Part shown: piece by piece, positions 51,280-59,779 of the stretch
How positions within the stretch are numbered: position 1 is the stretch's first letter
Layout of the letters: each line of letters opens with the position of its first letter
Source of the DNA: Luteitalea pratensis
Lineage (GTDB): Bacteria > Acidobacteriota > Vicinamibacteria > Vicinamibacterales > Vicinamibacteraceae
DNA: 64,000 nt
Direction of reading: 5' to 3'
Assembly: GCF_001618865.1 (NCBI RefSeq)
Contig: NZ_CP015136.1
Span: 1,213,001 to 1,277,000, forward strand
The notes under the pieces: model-generated
Told to the model about the DNA's origin: nothing
Databases searched by the model: none
What the model saw: only the letters and a program-made list of their open reading frames with translations
Made by a program: the position numbers and the translations under genes

Positions 51280-51310
51280 CGGTACCCGGTACCCGGTACC
51301 CGGTGCCCGG
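51280..51310. repeat. Heptanucleotide array (acccggt)
   Basis: Four copies of ggtaccc/ggtgccc, 7 bp each, lie between the convergent DUF1593 and dehydrogenase stop codons. Confidence 0.8.
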
Positions 51311-51317
51311 TCGCGAT

Positions 51318-52322
51318 TCATGGCACCCGCTGCCCGATTTCATGCACCAGCGCCTCGCCCCGCGCGAAGGCGCTGACGCTCGCCAGCGTCGTGTCGGCGA
51401 TGTTGGCAAGCGCCTCGCGCGTCAGGAAACCCTGGTGCGAGGTAATCAACACGTTCGGGAATGTCAGCAGTCGCGCCAGCACGTCATCCTGCAATACCTG
51501 CGCGGAGAGATCGCGAAAGAAGAGGGGGCCTTCCTCCTCGTACACGTCGAGCCCGGCGGCACCGACGTGGCGTGACTTCAGCGCCTGGATCAGCGCGCGC
51601 GCGTCCACGAGCGCCCCACGGCTGGTGTTGATCAACATGACGCCCGCCTTCATCTGCGCGAACGCATCCTTGTCGATCATGTGGTGCGTCTCGGTCGTGA
51701 GCGGCACGTGCAGCGAGATCACATCGGCCTCGCGGTAGAGCGTCGATGCCTCGACGTACTCGACGCCAAGCTCCCGTTGCAGTGCCTCGTCTGGCGAGGC
51801 GTCGGTCGCCAGGACACGACAGCCGAAGCCATGTGCGATGCGTGCCAGCACGCGGCCGATGCGGCCGGTGCCGATGATGCCGAACGTCTTGCCGTGGAGG
51901 TCGAAGCCGACCAGGCCCTCCAGCGAGAAGTTGGCTTCGCGGACGCGGTTGTACGCGCGATGCACCTTCCGGTTGAGCGTGAGTACGAGGCACATGGCGA
52001 GTTCGGCCACCGCGTACGGCGAATACTCCGGTACGCGCACGACCCGCATCCCGATGGCGGCAGCGGCGTCTAGGTCCACGTGGTTGAAGCCGGCCGATCG
52101 CAGCGCCAGCAGGCGCGTCCCGCCACGGTGCAGGGCGCCAATGGTCTCCGCATCGGCGCGGTCGTTGACGAACGGGCACACCACCGGCACGCCGCTGGCA
52201 AGCGTCGCCGTGCGGCTGCTCAGTCTCGGCTCGAAGAAACGAAGCTCGTGTCCGTACCTGGTATTGGCGGCATCAAATGCGTGACGGTCGTAGGCGCGGG
52301 TGTCGAAGACGGCGATGTCCAC
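51318..52322 (-). CDS. D-2-hydroxyacid dehydrogenase (D-lactate dehydrogenase type)
   Basis: This 334-residue NAD-dependent enzyme reduces pyruvate or similar 2-oxoacids to D-2-hydroxyacids, or runs the reverse reaction. It starts at GTG 52322 (VDIAVFDTRAYDRHAFD), with the N-terminal pattern of fermentative D-LDH. The Rossmann motif is GIIGTGRIGRVLA, and the catalytic residues are Arg in INTSRGALVD, Glu in DVYEEEGPLFF and His in SHQGFLT. The DVYEEE..FF segment is specific to the D-lactate branch (E. coli LdhA) rather than glycerate dehydrogenases. It is a single gene between convergent and repeat-flanked neighbours. Confidence 0.9.
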   Translation of the reverse strand: MDIAVFDTRAYDRHAFDAANTRYGHELRFFEPRLSSRTATLASGVPVVCPFVNDRADAETIGALHRGGTRLLALRSAGFNHVDLDAAAAIGMRVVRVPEYSPYAVAELAMCLVLTLNRKVHRAYNRVREANFSLEGLVGFDLHGKTFGIIGTGRIGRVLARIAHGFGCRVLATDASPDEALQRELGVEYVEASTLYREADVISLHVPLTTETHHMIDKDAFAQMKAGVMLINTSRGALVDARALIQALKSRHVGAAGLDVYEEEGPLFFRDLSAQVLQDDVLARLLTFPNVLITSHQGFLTREALANIADTTLASVSAFARGEALVHEIGQRVP

Positions 52323-52550
52323 GCCCCCAGCCTATCGCAATCACAAGGCCTGCAGCCTACGGGCTGCAGCCTGCGGCCTACAGCTATGGCTGGCGTGAAC
52401 CGCGCTCCGCCACTGCCGGAGGTGGAGCGTCAGCGCGCGCGTGTTGGATCGACCGTCGGCGCACACGGTAGGGCCGGCTTCCTTGGGCGCCGAAGCGTGT
52501 AGCGCGAAGGCGGCCGAGCCCGGCCCGCGCTGCGTGACTCGCAGCACCGA
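52323..52550. repeat. CCTGCAG heptads and a composite palindromic element
   Basis: About five gcctgca/gcctacg heptads (52346-52386) lie near the dehydrogenase start. A composite element, gtagggccggcttccttggg then cgccgaagcgtgtagcgcga and aggcggcc (52469-52516), combines the GTAGGG end with the internal part of the 11.6 kb repeat. No gene is seen between. Confidence 0.75.
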
Positions 52551-53978
52551 TCAGTCGGCGGGCGAGAGTCGCACGATCAGGCCGGGACCGTTGAACGCGA
52601 CGTAGATCAGGCCATCCGGACCGACACGCACGTCGCGCACGCGGCCGGACCCGCGAAGCAGCAGTTCCTGGTGCGTGACCCGGCCGTCGCGGATCTCGAG
52701 CCGGCGCAGCTGCTGACCGGCGAGCGCCGTCACGAAGAGATCGTTGGCCCAGCGCGGAAAACGGCTCCCCGTGTAGAAGTCGATGCCGGAAACGGCGATG
52801 GACGGCGTCCAGTACACCACCGGCTGTTCGAGGCCATCCTGCTCGGTGCGGTCGGTGAGCGGGGTGCCGTTGTCGTTCATCCCGTACGTGATGATCGGCC
52901 AGCCGTAGTTGCGGCCCTTGCGCACGAGGTTGAGTTCATCGCCGCCGCGCGGCCCGTGCTCGGTCGCATAGAGGTCGCCATTGCGGGGGTCGATCGCGAG
53001 CCCCTGCTGGTTGCGGTGGCCGTAGCTCCAGATGCTCGCCACCGCGCCGGCACGGCCGACAAACGGGTTGTCACTCGGCACCCGCCCGTCGTCATGGACA
53101 CGGTGCAGCTTGCCGTAAGGGCTGGCCAGGTCCTGCGCGTCCGCCATGTGACCGCGATCGCCGATCGAGAAGAACAGGTAGCCATCGCGATCGAACAGCA
53201 GCCTCGCGCCGAAGTGTGAGTTGTTGTTCCAGTACAGGGCCGGCGCCGGACGGAAGATGGTCACCTGGTCGACGAGGGCATTGCCGCGCAGGGTGCCGCG
53301 GATGATGCGCGTGCTCGAGGATCCGGTTTCCGCGCCGGTCTCACTGAAGGCGAGGTACACCCAGCCGTTCTCGGCAAAGCGGGGATGGACGGCGATGTCG
53401 AAGAGTCCGCCGTCCTGTTCGACCCACACCGCCGGCACACCACTGATCGGGGGCAGGACCTGTCCCTCGCGGATGATGCGCAACCGGCCCGGCCGCTCGC
53501 TCACCAGCAGCGCGCCGTCGGGCAGGAACTCGATGCCCCAGGGCGTCTCGAGTCCGTCGGCCAGCACCTCGGTACGGAATGCGTGGCGTTCGCTCTCGAT
53601 TCGCGCCGGCAGGGGCAGCGCCGCGGGTGGCAATGTGCCGAGTCGGGCGCTCTCCTGCGCCTCCCGGACGTGAATCACCATGGCCCGGATCTGCAGGTCG
53701 GTCAGCGCCGCCCGGAACGGCAGCATCGGCGTACCAGCCACGCCCTCGCGGATCACGCGCGCTATGTCGGCGTCGGTGTCGCCATGCTTCCACTCCGCGT
53801 CCACCAGGCTCGGCCCCTGGCCACCCTGAAGCGTGGGGCCGTGGCAATTCGCGCACAGCGACGCGTAGATGGTGGCGACGCTGGCTCGCGGCGCCGACGC
53901 TGACTGGAGGGGCGGCAGCACGTACGGCGCCGCACCGAGACCGACACCGAGGACGAGCACGGACAGGAAGGGGCGCAT
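52551..53978 (-). CDS. Cytochrome c-fused PQQ-type sugar dehydrogenase
   Basis: This 475-residue exported protein has a signal peptide (MRPFLSVLVLGVGLGAAPYVL), then a cytochrome c domain (about 33-110) with haem site CANCH and axial Met in GTPMLPF. A six-bladed aldose sugar dehydrogenase propeller follows (about 130-475: LETPWGIEFLPDG, QDGGLFDIAVHPRF, GHRNQQGLAIDP, GPRGGDELNLVRKGRNYGWP). The fused haem domain can accept electrons directly from PQQ and pass them to the respiratory chain. E. coli YliI-type aldose dehydrogenases lack the haem. It is divergent from a Gfo/Idh/MocA gene with only 47 bp between starts, so the two may share control. Confidence 0.92.
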   Translation of the reverse strand: MRPFLSVLVLGVGLGAAPYVLPPLQSASAPRASVATIYASLCANCHGPTLQGGQGPSLVDAEWKHGDTDADIARVIREGVAGTPMLPFRAALTDLQIRAMVIHVREAQESARLGTLPPAALPLPARIESERHAFRTEVLADGLETPWGIEFLPDGALLVSERPGRLRIIREGQVLPPISGVPAVWVEQDGGLFDIAVHPRFAENGWVYLAFSETGAETGSSSTRIIRGTLRGNALVDQVTIFRPAPALYWNNNSHFGARLLFDRDGYLFFSIGDRGHMADAQDLASPYGKLHRVHDDGRVPSDNPFVGRAGAVASIWSYGHRNQQGLAIDPRNGDLYATEHGPRGGDELNLVRKGRNYGWPIITYGMNDNGTPLTDRTEQDGLEQPVVYWTPSIAVSGIDFYTGSRFPRWANDLFVTALAGQQLRRLEIRDGRVTHQELLLRGSGRVRDVRVGPDGLIYVAFNGPGLIVRLSPAD

Positions 53979-54025
53979 GAGCGGAAGGCGATCATACGTG
54001 AACCTCAGTTGGCCGCCGCGCTACG

Positions 54026-55150
54026 ATGCGCTCGATGTCCGAGTCTGCCCCGCCGTACCGCGCCGCGATCATCGGCACCGGCCGCATTGCCTCCCTGCTC
54101 GAACGTGATCTCCTCCGCACCAGGCCGCACACGCACGCCGGTTGGTACGCCGCCGACGAGAGGACACGACTGGTCGCGGGCGCCGACCTCGACGCGGGGC
54201 GCCTCGAGTCATTCGGTGCGGACTGGAACATCGACGAGGCACACCTGCACGCCGACTACCGTGTCCTGCTTGAACGCGACCGCCCCGATATCGTCTCCAT
54301 CTGTGCCTACGCAGCCGACCGTGTGGTGATGAGCCGGGCCGCCCTGGCAGCGGGTGTCCGCGGGCTGTGGATCGAGAAGGCCGTGGCGTGCACCGTCGAG
54401 GAGGGAGACCTGCTGGCGCGAGACGTGGCCGCCGCCGGCGCGGCGGCGGTCGTCGACCACCCACGCCGCCTGGACGCGCGCCACCGTGCAGTGGCTCGCT
54501 GGGTCCGCGAGGAGACCTTCGGCCGGCTCGAGACCGTGCACGTGCTGTTCAGCGGACACGTCGTGCACACCGGCAGCCACGCGTGGGACCTGCTGCTCGC
54601 ATGGTGCGGCCCGTGGGCGTGCGTGGATGCCACGCTCGACACGGCCGCGCACGAAGCCGACGCCAGCAGCGACGGTCATCAGCGTGACGAAGCCGACGAG
54701 GTCCGTTATGCCGGCGCGCTCCGCGACGGTGTCGTCGACCGCGGCGGTCGTGCGCGCATCCTGTTCGAGAACGGTGTCGAGGTGTTCGTTACAGGTGGAG
54801 CGAAGCGGTACTTCGTGTTCCAGTGCGACCTGATATGCAGCGGCGGCCGCATTCGCATTGGCAACGACGTGTGGGAGGTGCTGGCGCCGGCCGAGAGCCC
54901 GCGATACAGCGGGTACCGTGAACTGTCGCCCATCGATCCGTCGACGCAGATGTGCGCCGAAGACCGGAGCCGTGGTTCGGTCCTCGGCGAACTGCTCACG
55001 GCGATGCACACCGGCGTGCCCTCCATCTTGGCGGTCGACTCGGCGGCACGCGCACTGGCCCTTGGCGTGGCGGTGATGCAGGCAGGCCTGACCGGCCGCA
55101 CCATCACACCGGCGACGCTCGACCGATCGCTCCGCATCGCGAGCATCTAG
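54026..55150 (+). CDS. Cytosolic Gfo/Idh/MocA-family oxidoreductase
   Basis: A 374-residue oxidoreductase without an export signal, unlike the other three in the window. An alternative ATG lies three codons in (MSESAPPYRA). The Rossmann motif is AAIIGTGRIASLL; the usual EKP motif is altered to WIEKAVACT, keeping the Lys but losing the Pro. The C-terminal domain has HTGSHAWDLLLAWCGPWACV. It should oxidise a sugar or cyclitol with NAD(P). It is divergent from the cytochrome-fused sugar dehydrogenase. Its stop codon at 55148-55150 runs straight into heptad-type sequence (tagcctgcagcctgatgcc). Confidence 0.87.
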   Translation: MRSMSESAPPYRAAIIGTGRIASLLERDLLRTRPHTHAGWYAADERTRLVAGADLDAGRLESFGADWNIDEAHLHADYRVLLERDRPDIVSICAYAADRVVMSRAALAAGVRGLWIEKAVACTVEEGDLLARDVAAAGAAAVVDHPRRLDARHRAVARWVREETFGRLETVHVLFSGHVVHTGSHAWDLLLAWCGPWACVDATLDTAAHEADASSDGHQRDEADEVRYAGALRDGVVDRGGRARILFENGVEVFVTGGAKRYFVFQCDLICSGGRIRIGNDVWEVLAPAESPRYSGYRELSPIDPSTQMCAEDRSRGSVLGELLTAMHTGVPSILAVDSAARALALGVAVMQAGLTGRTITPATLDRSLRIASI

Positions 55151-55345
55151 CCTGCAGCCTGATGCCTACGTCTCAGGTCTCAGGTCTCAGGCCTCAAGCC
55201 TCAAGCCTCAAGCCTCAAGCCTCAAGCCTCAAGCCTCAAGCCTCAAGCCTCAAGCCTCAAGCCTCAAGCCTCAAGCCTCAGGTCTCAGGTCTCAGGTAAG
55301 CGCGTTGCCGAGACCTTTGCCTGAGACGTGAGACGTGAGACCTGA
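55151..55345. repeat. Twelve-copy CCTCAAG heptanucleotide array
   Basis: After a few cctgcag and tctcagg units come twelve perfect copies of cctcaag (55192-55275), then three ctcaggt units. After a spacer there is an inverted section, cctgagacgtgagacgtgagacctga, that can fold back on the array. It is the longest perfect heptad array here and lies between two convergent genes. Confidence 0.92.
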
Positions 55346-55356
55346 CGAATGACGTA

Positions 55357-55785
55357 TCACACTGCCTGCTGCGGCTCCGACACGTCGCGCACGAGGTCGC
55401 CGGTCTGTTCGGCGGTTGCCCACCGCGCCAGGTCGGCCTGCGCGACGATGCCGCACACCTCACCCTCGCCATTCACGATTGGGAGGCGCCGCACCTGGTG
55501 CGCCTGCATCAGCTCGATGGCATCGCTGACCTGCGCATCGGGTGGCAGTGACACGGCCGGTTGGGTCATGCAATTGGCTGCCGTGGCGCGGCGCAGGTCG
55601 CCGCCATTCGCGACCAGGCGCACGACGATGTCGCGGTCGGTGACGACGCCGATGAGGCCGCCGCCCTTGGTGACCACGGGAATCTCCCCGCAGTCGTGCT
55701 GCATCATCATCGTCGCGACGTCGGCGACCGGGGTCTCAGGCGTACAACAGGCCGGGTTCGGCGTCATGAGCTCTTCGATGTTCAT
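55357..55785 (-). CDS. Two-CBS-domain protein
   Basis: A 142-residue protein consisting of two CBS domains (about 5-62: MTPNPACCTPETPVADVATMM .. GVVTDRDIVVRL; and 70-128: MTQPAVSLPPDAQVSDAIELM .. GIVAQADLARW), which pair to bind adenosine nucleotides and act as energy or ligand sensors. I start it at ATG 55785 (MNIEELMTPNP), the usual beginning of such proteins; an upstream ATG at 55830 would add 15 residues partly coded by repeats. The partner enzyme or transporter is not adjacent. Regulatory role is assumed from the family. Confidence 0.88.
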   Translation of the reverse strand: MNIEELMTPNPACCTPETPVADVATMMMQHDCGEIPVVTKGGGLIGVVTDRDIVVRLVANGGDLRRATAANCMTQPAVSLPPDAQVSDAIELMQAHQVRRLPIVNGEGEVCGIVAQADLARWATAEQTGDLVRDVSEPQQAV

Positions 55786-56096
55786 GACGCAGGGCTCTTG
55801 CAAGCGCGCGGCCAGTTCTCCAAGCCTCAAGCCTCAAGCCTCGAGCCTCGAGCCTCGAGCCTCAAGCCTCAAGCCTCAAGTCTCAGGGCTCAGGGCTTAA
55901 CCTCGTCTGGTGTTCGGCGCGTGACCTTCGTCGACGCAGGAGGGACGTAGGCGTCGAGCTTGCTCGACGCTTCCCGATACCTTGACGACGTTCAACGTTC
56001 GACGTTGGCGTCCAGCGTCTAGCGTCTAGCGTCCAGCGTCCAGCGTCCAGCGTCCGGCGTTCGCCGGTGCCCGGATGCCCGCGATATGCTCCGCCG
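55786..56096. repeat. 311-bp divergent region: cctcaag and ccagcgt heptads plus hairpin
   Basis: 55817-55888 holds about ten units of cctcaag/cctcgag/tctcagg. A perfect palindrome gcgtcgagc-tt-gctcgacgc is at 55951-55970. 56009-56061 holds seven 7-bp units of the ccagcgt/ctagcgt/ccggcgt type. The promoter of the gamma-glutamyltransferase must lie within or beside these arrays. No gene is supported. Confidence 0.85.
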
Positions 56097-57890
56097 ATGA
56101 CGCGTGCGCTCGGTCGTCTGGCGATCTGTGGCCTTCTCGCGGGTCTGGCCTGTGCCGCACCGCCGCGGGTCCGCGCGCCGTTGGAGGGCCCTCCGGAGGG
56201 CGCCAGTGGCTGGACCGACAAGCCGGGCTGGTCGGGCGCAACATGGATGGCGGCCGCGGCGAACCCGCTCGCCACCGACGCGGGCGCCGAGATCCTCAAC
56301 GCCGGCGGCAGCGCGATCGACGCGGCGATTGCCGTGCAGATGGTGCTGACGCTGGTCGAGCCGCAATCGAGCGGCATCGGCGGCGGTGCCTTCCTCCTGT
56401 ATTGGGACGGGCGATCGCTGGTGGCGCTCGATGGGCGGGAAACGGCTCCCGCCGCGGCCACCGAGGCCCTCTTCCTGCGCGACGGTGTCCCCATGCCGAC
56501 CGCGGAAGCCATCGTCGGCGGCAGGTCGGTCGGGGCTCCCGGAGTCCTCCGCATGCTGGCTCAGGCGCATCGGCGATACGGCCTGCTGCCCTGGGCGCGG
56601 CTGTTCGCACCCGCGATCCGGTTGGCCGACGACGGCTTCGCCATCAGCCCACGCCTGGCTCGGCTCGTGTCTGCCAACAAGGCGCTGCCGTCTGATCCTG
56701 ATGCACGCGGACACTTTTTCACGGCAGATGGGCGACCCAAGCCCGTCGGTACGCTGTTGCGCAACCCAGCCCTGGCCGAGGTGCTGCGACGGGTGGCCAG
56801 CGAGGGCGCAGAGGCCTTCTACACCGGCGACATCGCGGCGGCGATTGCCGAGAAAGTGCGTACCCACCGGACCAACCCTGGCCTGCTCACGGCGGCCGAC
56901 ATCGCGGCCTATCAACCGGTCGAGCGTGAGCCGCTGTGCTTCGACTACCACGACGCGCGGATCTGCGGCTTCCCGCCGCCGTCCAGCGGGACCATCGCAG
57001 TGGCGCAGATTCTCGGCGCACTGCAGTCGCGCGACCTGAAGACGATGAAACCGGCGCGGGTCGACGCGGGGCACTGGCGTCTCTCGCCGGACCTGGTGCA
57101 CGTCTACGCCGAGGCGGCGCGGCTCGCGTTTGCCGATCGCGATGCGTATGTGGGCGATCCCGCCTTCGTGGACGTCCCGGTGGCCGGGCTGATCGATGCC
57201 GGGTACATCCGCGAGCGTGCCGCGCTCGTCGGCGATCGATCGATGGGCCGTGCCTTGCCCGGCCTGCCCCCCGGACGGGCACGAACGGCATCTGCTGCGA
57301 TCAGTCTCGAGCGCCCGTCCACGTCGCATATCTCGATCGTCGATCGCTTCGGCAACGCGCTGTCGATGACGACGACGATCGAGGACGAGTTCGGTTCGCG
57401 GCAGATGGTGCGTGGGTTCATGCTGAACAACCAGCTCACCGACTTCTCGCTGGCGGCCCTCACGCCCGACGGCACGCCGGTCGCCAACCGGGTGCAGCCA
57501 GGCAAGCGGCCTCGGTCCTCGATGACGCCGCTGCTCGTCTTCGATCGCGGAACCGGGCGGTTACGGATGACGCTCGGTTCGCCGGGCGGCTCCGATATCA
57601 TCAACTACGTCGGCAAGGTCCTGATCGGCACGCTCGACTGGGGTCTCGACGTGCAGGCGGCGATCACGCTGCCCAACGTCGGCAGCCGCAATGGCCCGAC
57701 CGAACTCGAGGCCGGTCGCGTCGACACGGCGCTCGGCGCGGCCCTGGAAGCACGCGGGCACGCGGTCCGCTACGTCGCCAAGACCTCGGGCGTGCAGGCC
57801 ATCGAGCGGACGCCGACGGGCTGGTTCGCTGGCGCCGACCCTCGGCGCGAGGGCACCGCGCGAGGGGACGCGGTGACATCACGTCAGTAA
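56097..57890 (+). CDS. ggt: Gamma-glutamyltransferase
   Basis: This 597-residue periplasmic proenzyme cleaves glutathione and other gamma-glutamyl compounds, or transfers the glutamyl group. It starts at ATG 56097 (MTRALGRLAICGLLAGLACAA) with a signal peptide. The large subunit has NAGGSAIDAAIAVQMVLTLVEP and the substrate-binding SSGIGGGAF. Self-cleavage should occur before Thr409 in RPSTSHISIVD, the nucleophile, followed by RSSMTP and LGSPGGSDI in the small subunit. Length and order are normal for the family. Single gene with a heptad array upstream. Confidence 0.93.
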   Translation: MTRALGRLAICGLLAGLACAAPPRVRAPLEGPPEGASGWTDKPGWSGATWMAAAANPLATDAGAEILNAGGSAIDAAIAVQMVLTLVEPQSSGIGGGAFLLYWDGRSLVALDGRETAPAAATEALFLRDGVPMPTAEAIVGGRSVGAPGVLRMLAQAHRRYGLLPWARLFAPAIRLADDGFAISPRLARLVSANKALPSDPDARGHFFTADGRPKPVGTLLRNPALAEVLRRVASEGAEAFYTGDIAAAIAEKVRTHRTNPGLLTAADIAAYQPVEREPLCFDYHDARICGFPPPSSGTIAVAQILGALQSRDLKTMKPARVDAGHWRLSPDLVHVYAEAARLAFADRDAYVGDPAFVDVPVAGLIDAGYIRERAALVGDRSMGRALPGLPPGRARTASAAISLERPSTSHISIVDRFGNALSMTTTIEDEFGSRQMVRGFMLNNQLTDFSLAALTPDGTPVANRVQPGKRPRSSMTPLLVFDRGTGRLRMTLGSPGGSDIINYVGKVLIGTLDWGLDVQAAITLPNVGSRNGPTELEAGRVDTALGAALEARGHAVRYVAKTSGVQAIERTPTGWFAGADPRREGTARGDAVTSRQ

Positions 57891-57894
57891 CACA

Positions 57895-57986
57895 CGGGCT
57901 ACGGCCTACGGCCTGCAGCCTGCGGGTCACGTCTCACGTCTCAAGTCTCAGGGAAGATCTGAGCCCTGGGACCTGAGCCCTGAGAC
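57895..57986. repeat. Mixed heptad array (gcctacg, ctcaagt, cctgaga)
   Basis: Units gcctacg, gcctgca and gcctgcg are followed by gtctcac and gtctcaa, then inverted-sense ctgagccctgagac units. They fill the whole gap between the convergent ggt and SelO stop codons. Confidence 0.85.
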
Positions 57987-59573
57987 CTAAGAGCTGCAGC
58001 TGAGCATGCTGCAGCCGGCGCGGTTGCGGGCCCATTCCGGGCGGCGCCGCGCCAGGTCGTCCTCGCCCGGCTGGTCGTCGTAGGGGCGGGCAAGGACGCG
58101 CAACAGCCGCTCGATCACCGACGAGTCACCCTCCGCGGTCGCGACGATCGCCAGCTGGGCGAGATAGTTGCGCAGCACGTACTTCGGGTTCGCGCGATGC
58201 ATGCGGGCGACGCGCTCGTCTCGTGGCCGTCCCTCCGCACGCACACGTGCCGCGTACTCCCGCAGCCAGTCGACGACGCGACCGCGGTGCGGCCCCTGCA
58301 GCGCCGCCGCGTCGTAGAACGCATCGCGAATCGGATCCAGATATTGTTCGTCGTTCGCCGCCGCGTCCTCCACGGGCACATCGGCGAGCCCGCGGAAGAA
58401 GATCGTCATGTCGGTCTCGGTCGCCTCGAGCCACGTGAACATGCCAACCAGCAGCGGATCCTCGCCCGTCGTGTCGATGGAATCGAGGCCCAGCTTGTCG
58501 CGCAGCATGACGCCGTAGCTCGTGTCGAAGGTCTCGCGGTAGATCTCGAGACCGCGATGCAGGTCGTCGGGCGTCTCGATGAGCGGAGACAGCGATTCGC
58601 CGAGTCGCGCCAGGTTCCACAGCGCGACGTTGGGCTGCTGCCCGTAACGATAGCGCCGGGTGCCGGCGTCGGTGGTATTCGGGGTCCACGTCGGGTCGTA
58701 GCCCTCGAGCCACCCGTAGGGCCCGTAGTCGATCGTCAGACCGAGTATCGACATGTTGTCGGTGTTCAGCACACCGTGCACGAAACCGACGCGCGTCCAG
58801 TGCGCGGCCAGGATCGCGGTGCGGCGGCAGACTTCCTCGAACAGCGCCAGGTACGTCGCGCTCGACGGCACGCCGAGTTCGGGGTAGTGCGTCGCGATTA
58901 CGTAGTCGGCGAGCCGGCGGAGGATGTCCGTCTCGCCGTGTGTCGCGTGCATCTCGAACGATCCGAAGCGGACAAACGACGGCGCGACGCGGCAGACGAT
59001 CGCGCCCGGCTCCGCGTCGGGCCGGCCATCGTAGAACATGTCGCGAACCACCGGTTCACCCGTCCCGACCAGGCTCAACGCTCGCGTCGTGGGGATGCCG
59101 AGCCAGTGCATCGCCTCCGAACACAGGAACTCCCGGACCGAGGATCGCAGCACGGCCCGGCCGTCCGCGTGCCGCGAGTACGGCGTGCGCCCGGCGCCCT
59201 TCAGCTGCACTTCCCACGACTGCCGATCCGGTGCCCGCACTTCACCGAGCGTGATCGCGCGTCCGTCACCGAGCTGATCCGCCCATTGGCCGAACTGGTG
59301 GCCGCCATAACGTGCGGCGTACGGCCGCATGCCCGGCACCTGCCTGTTGCCGGACAGAATCTCGGCTGCCGCACCCGCGCCAAGCGGTGGTCGTGCGAGC
59401 CCGAGTTGCGCGCCCATGGCATCTGACCACGCCAGCAGCGATGGGGCCGCCACCGGCGTCGGCGCCACGTGCGAGTAACTGGCGCCGGGTACTGCCCGCG
59501 ACACGTTGCGTGTCGATGGGTCGGCGGGCAACGCCCTGATGAACGAGTCGGAGAAGTCGAGGGAGTCGAACAC
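57987..59573 (-). CDS. selO: Protein adenylyltransferase SelO (YdiU family)
   Basis: This 528-residue pseudokinase-fold enzyme transfers AMP from ATP to protein hydroxyls and is linked to oxidative-stress response. It starts at GTG 59573 (VFDSLDFSDSFIRALPADP). Family features include YSHVAPTPV, ARYGGHQFGQWADQLGDGRA, QLKGAGRTPYSRHADGRAVL (nucleotide site) and NTDNMSILGLTIDYGPYG (metal site). The C-terminal CSMLSCSS keeps the conserved cysteine that is selenocysteine in animal SelO and redox-controls the enzyme. Length is normal. Single gene. Confidence 0.94.
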   Translation of the reverse strand: MFDSLDFSDSFIRALPADPSTRNVSRAVPGASYSHVAPTPVAAPSLLAWSDAMGAQLGLARPPLGAGAAAEILSGNRQVPGMRPYAARYGGHQFGQWADQLGDGRAITLGEVRAPDRQSWEVQLKGAGRTPYSRHADGRAVLRSSVREFLCSEAMHWLGIPTTRALSLVGTGEPVVRDMFYDGRPDAEPGAIVCRVAPSFVRFGSFEMHATHGETDILRRLADYVIATHYPELGVPSSATYLALFEEVCRRTAILAAHWTRVGFVHGVLNTDNMSILGLTIDYGPYGWLEGYDPTWTPNTTDAGTRRYRYGQQPNVALWNLARLGESLSPLIETPDDLHRGLEIYRETFDTSYGVMLRDKLGLDSIDTTGEDPLLVGMFTWLEATETDMTIFFRGLADVPVEDAAANDEQYLDPIRDAFYDAAALQGPHRGRVVDWLREYAARVRAEGRPRDERVARMHRANPKYVLRNYLAQLAIVATAEGDSSVIERLLRVLARPYDDQPGEDDLARRRPEWARNRAGCSMLSCSS

Positions 59574-59779
59574 AGGAATTTCAGAATTGCAGGAAGTTCA
59601 GAATTTCAACCACCCACCGCCACACGGCTACCAGCTCACGTTGTCATCATCGTTCGATCGGTGGCGATGCAAACCCCTTGACCGCCCCTCGCCTGACTGC
59701 GACTTGCTGACCCATGTGTCGAGCTGCTGACCAGGACAGTGAAATTCTGCGATTCTGAACGTCTGCAATTGCGTGCCCC
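59574..59779. other. 206-bp intergenic region with AATTTC/GAATT inverted segments
   Basis: Contains ggaatttcagaattgcagg near one end and the approximately inverted attctgaacgtctgcaattg near the other. It is less GC-rich than its surroundings. It holds the SelO promoter and the end of the ABC ATPase gene. No gene is seen. Confidence 0.45.
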
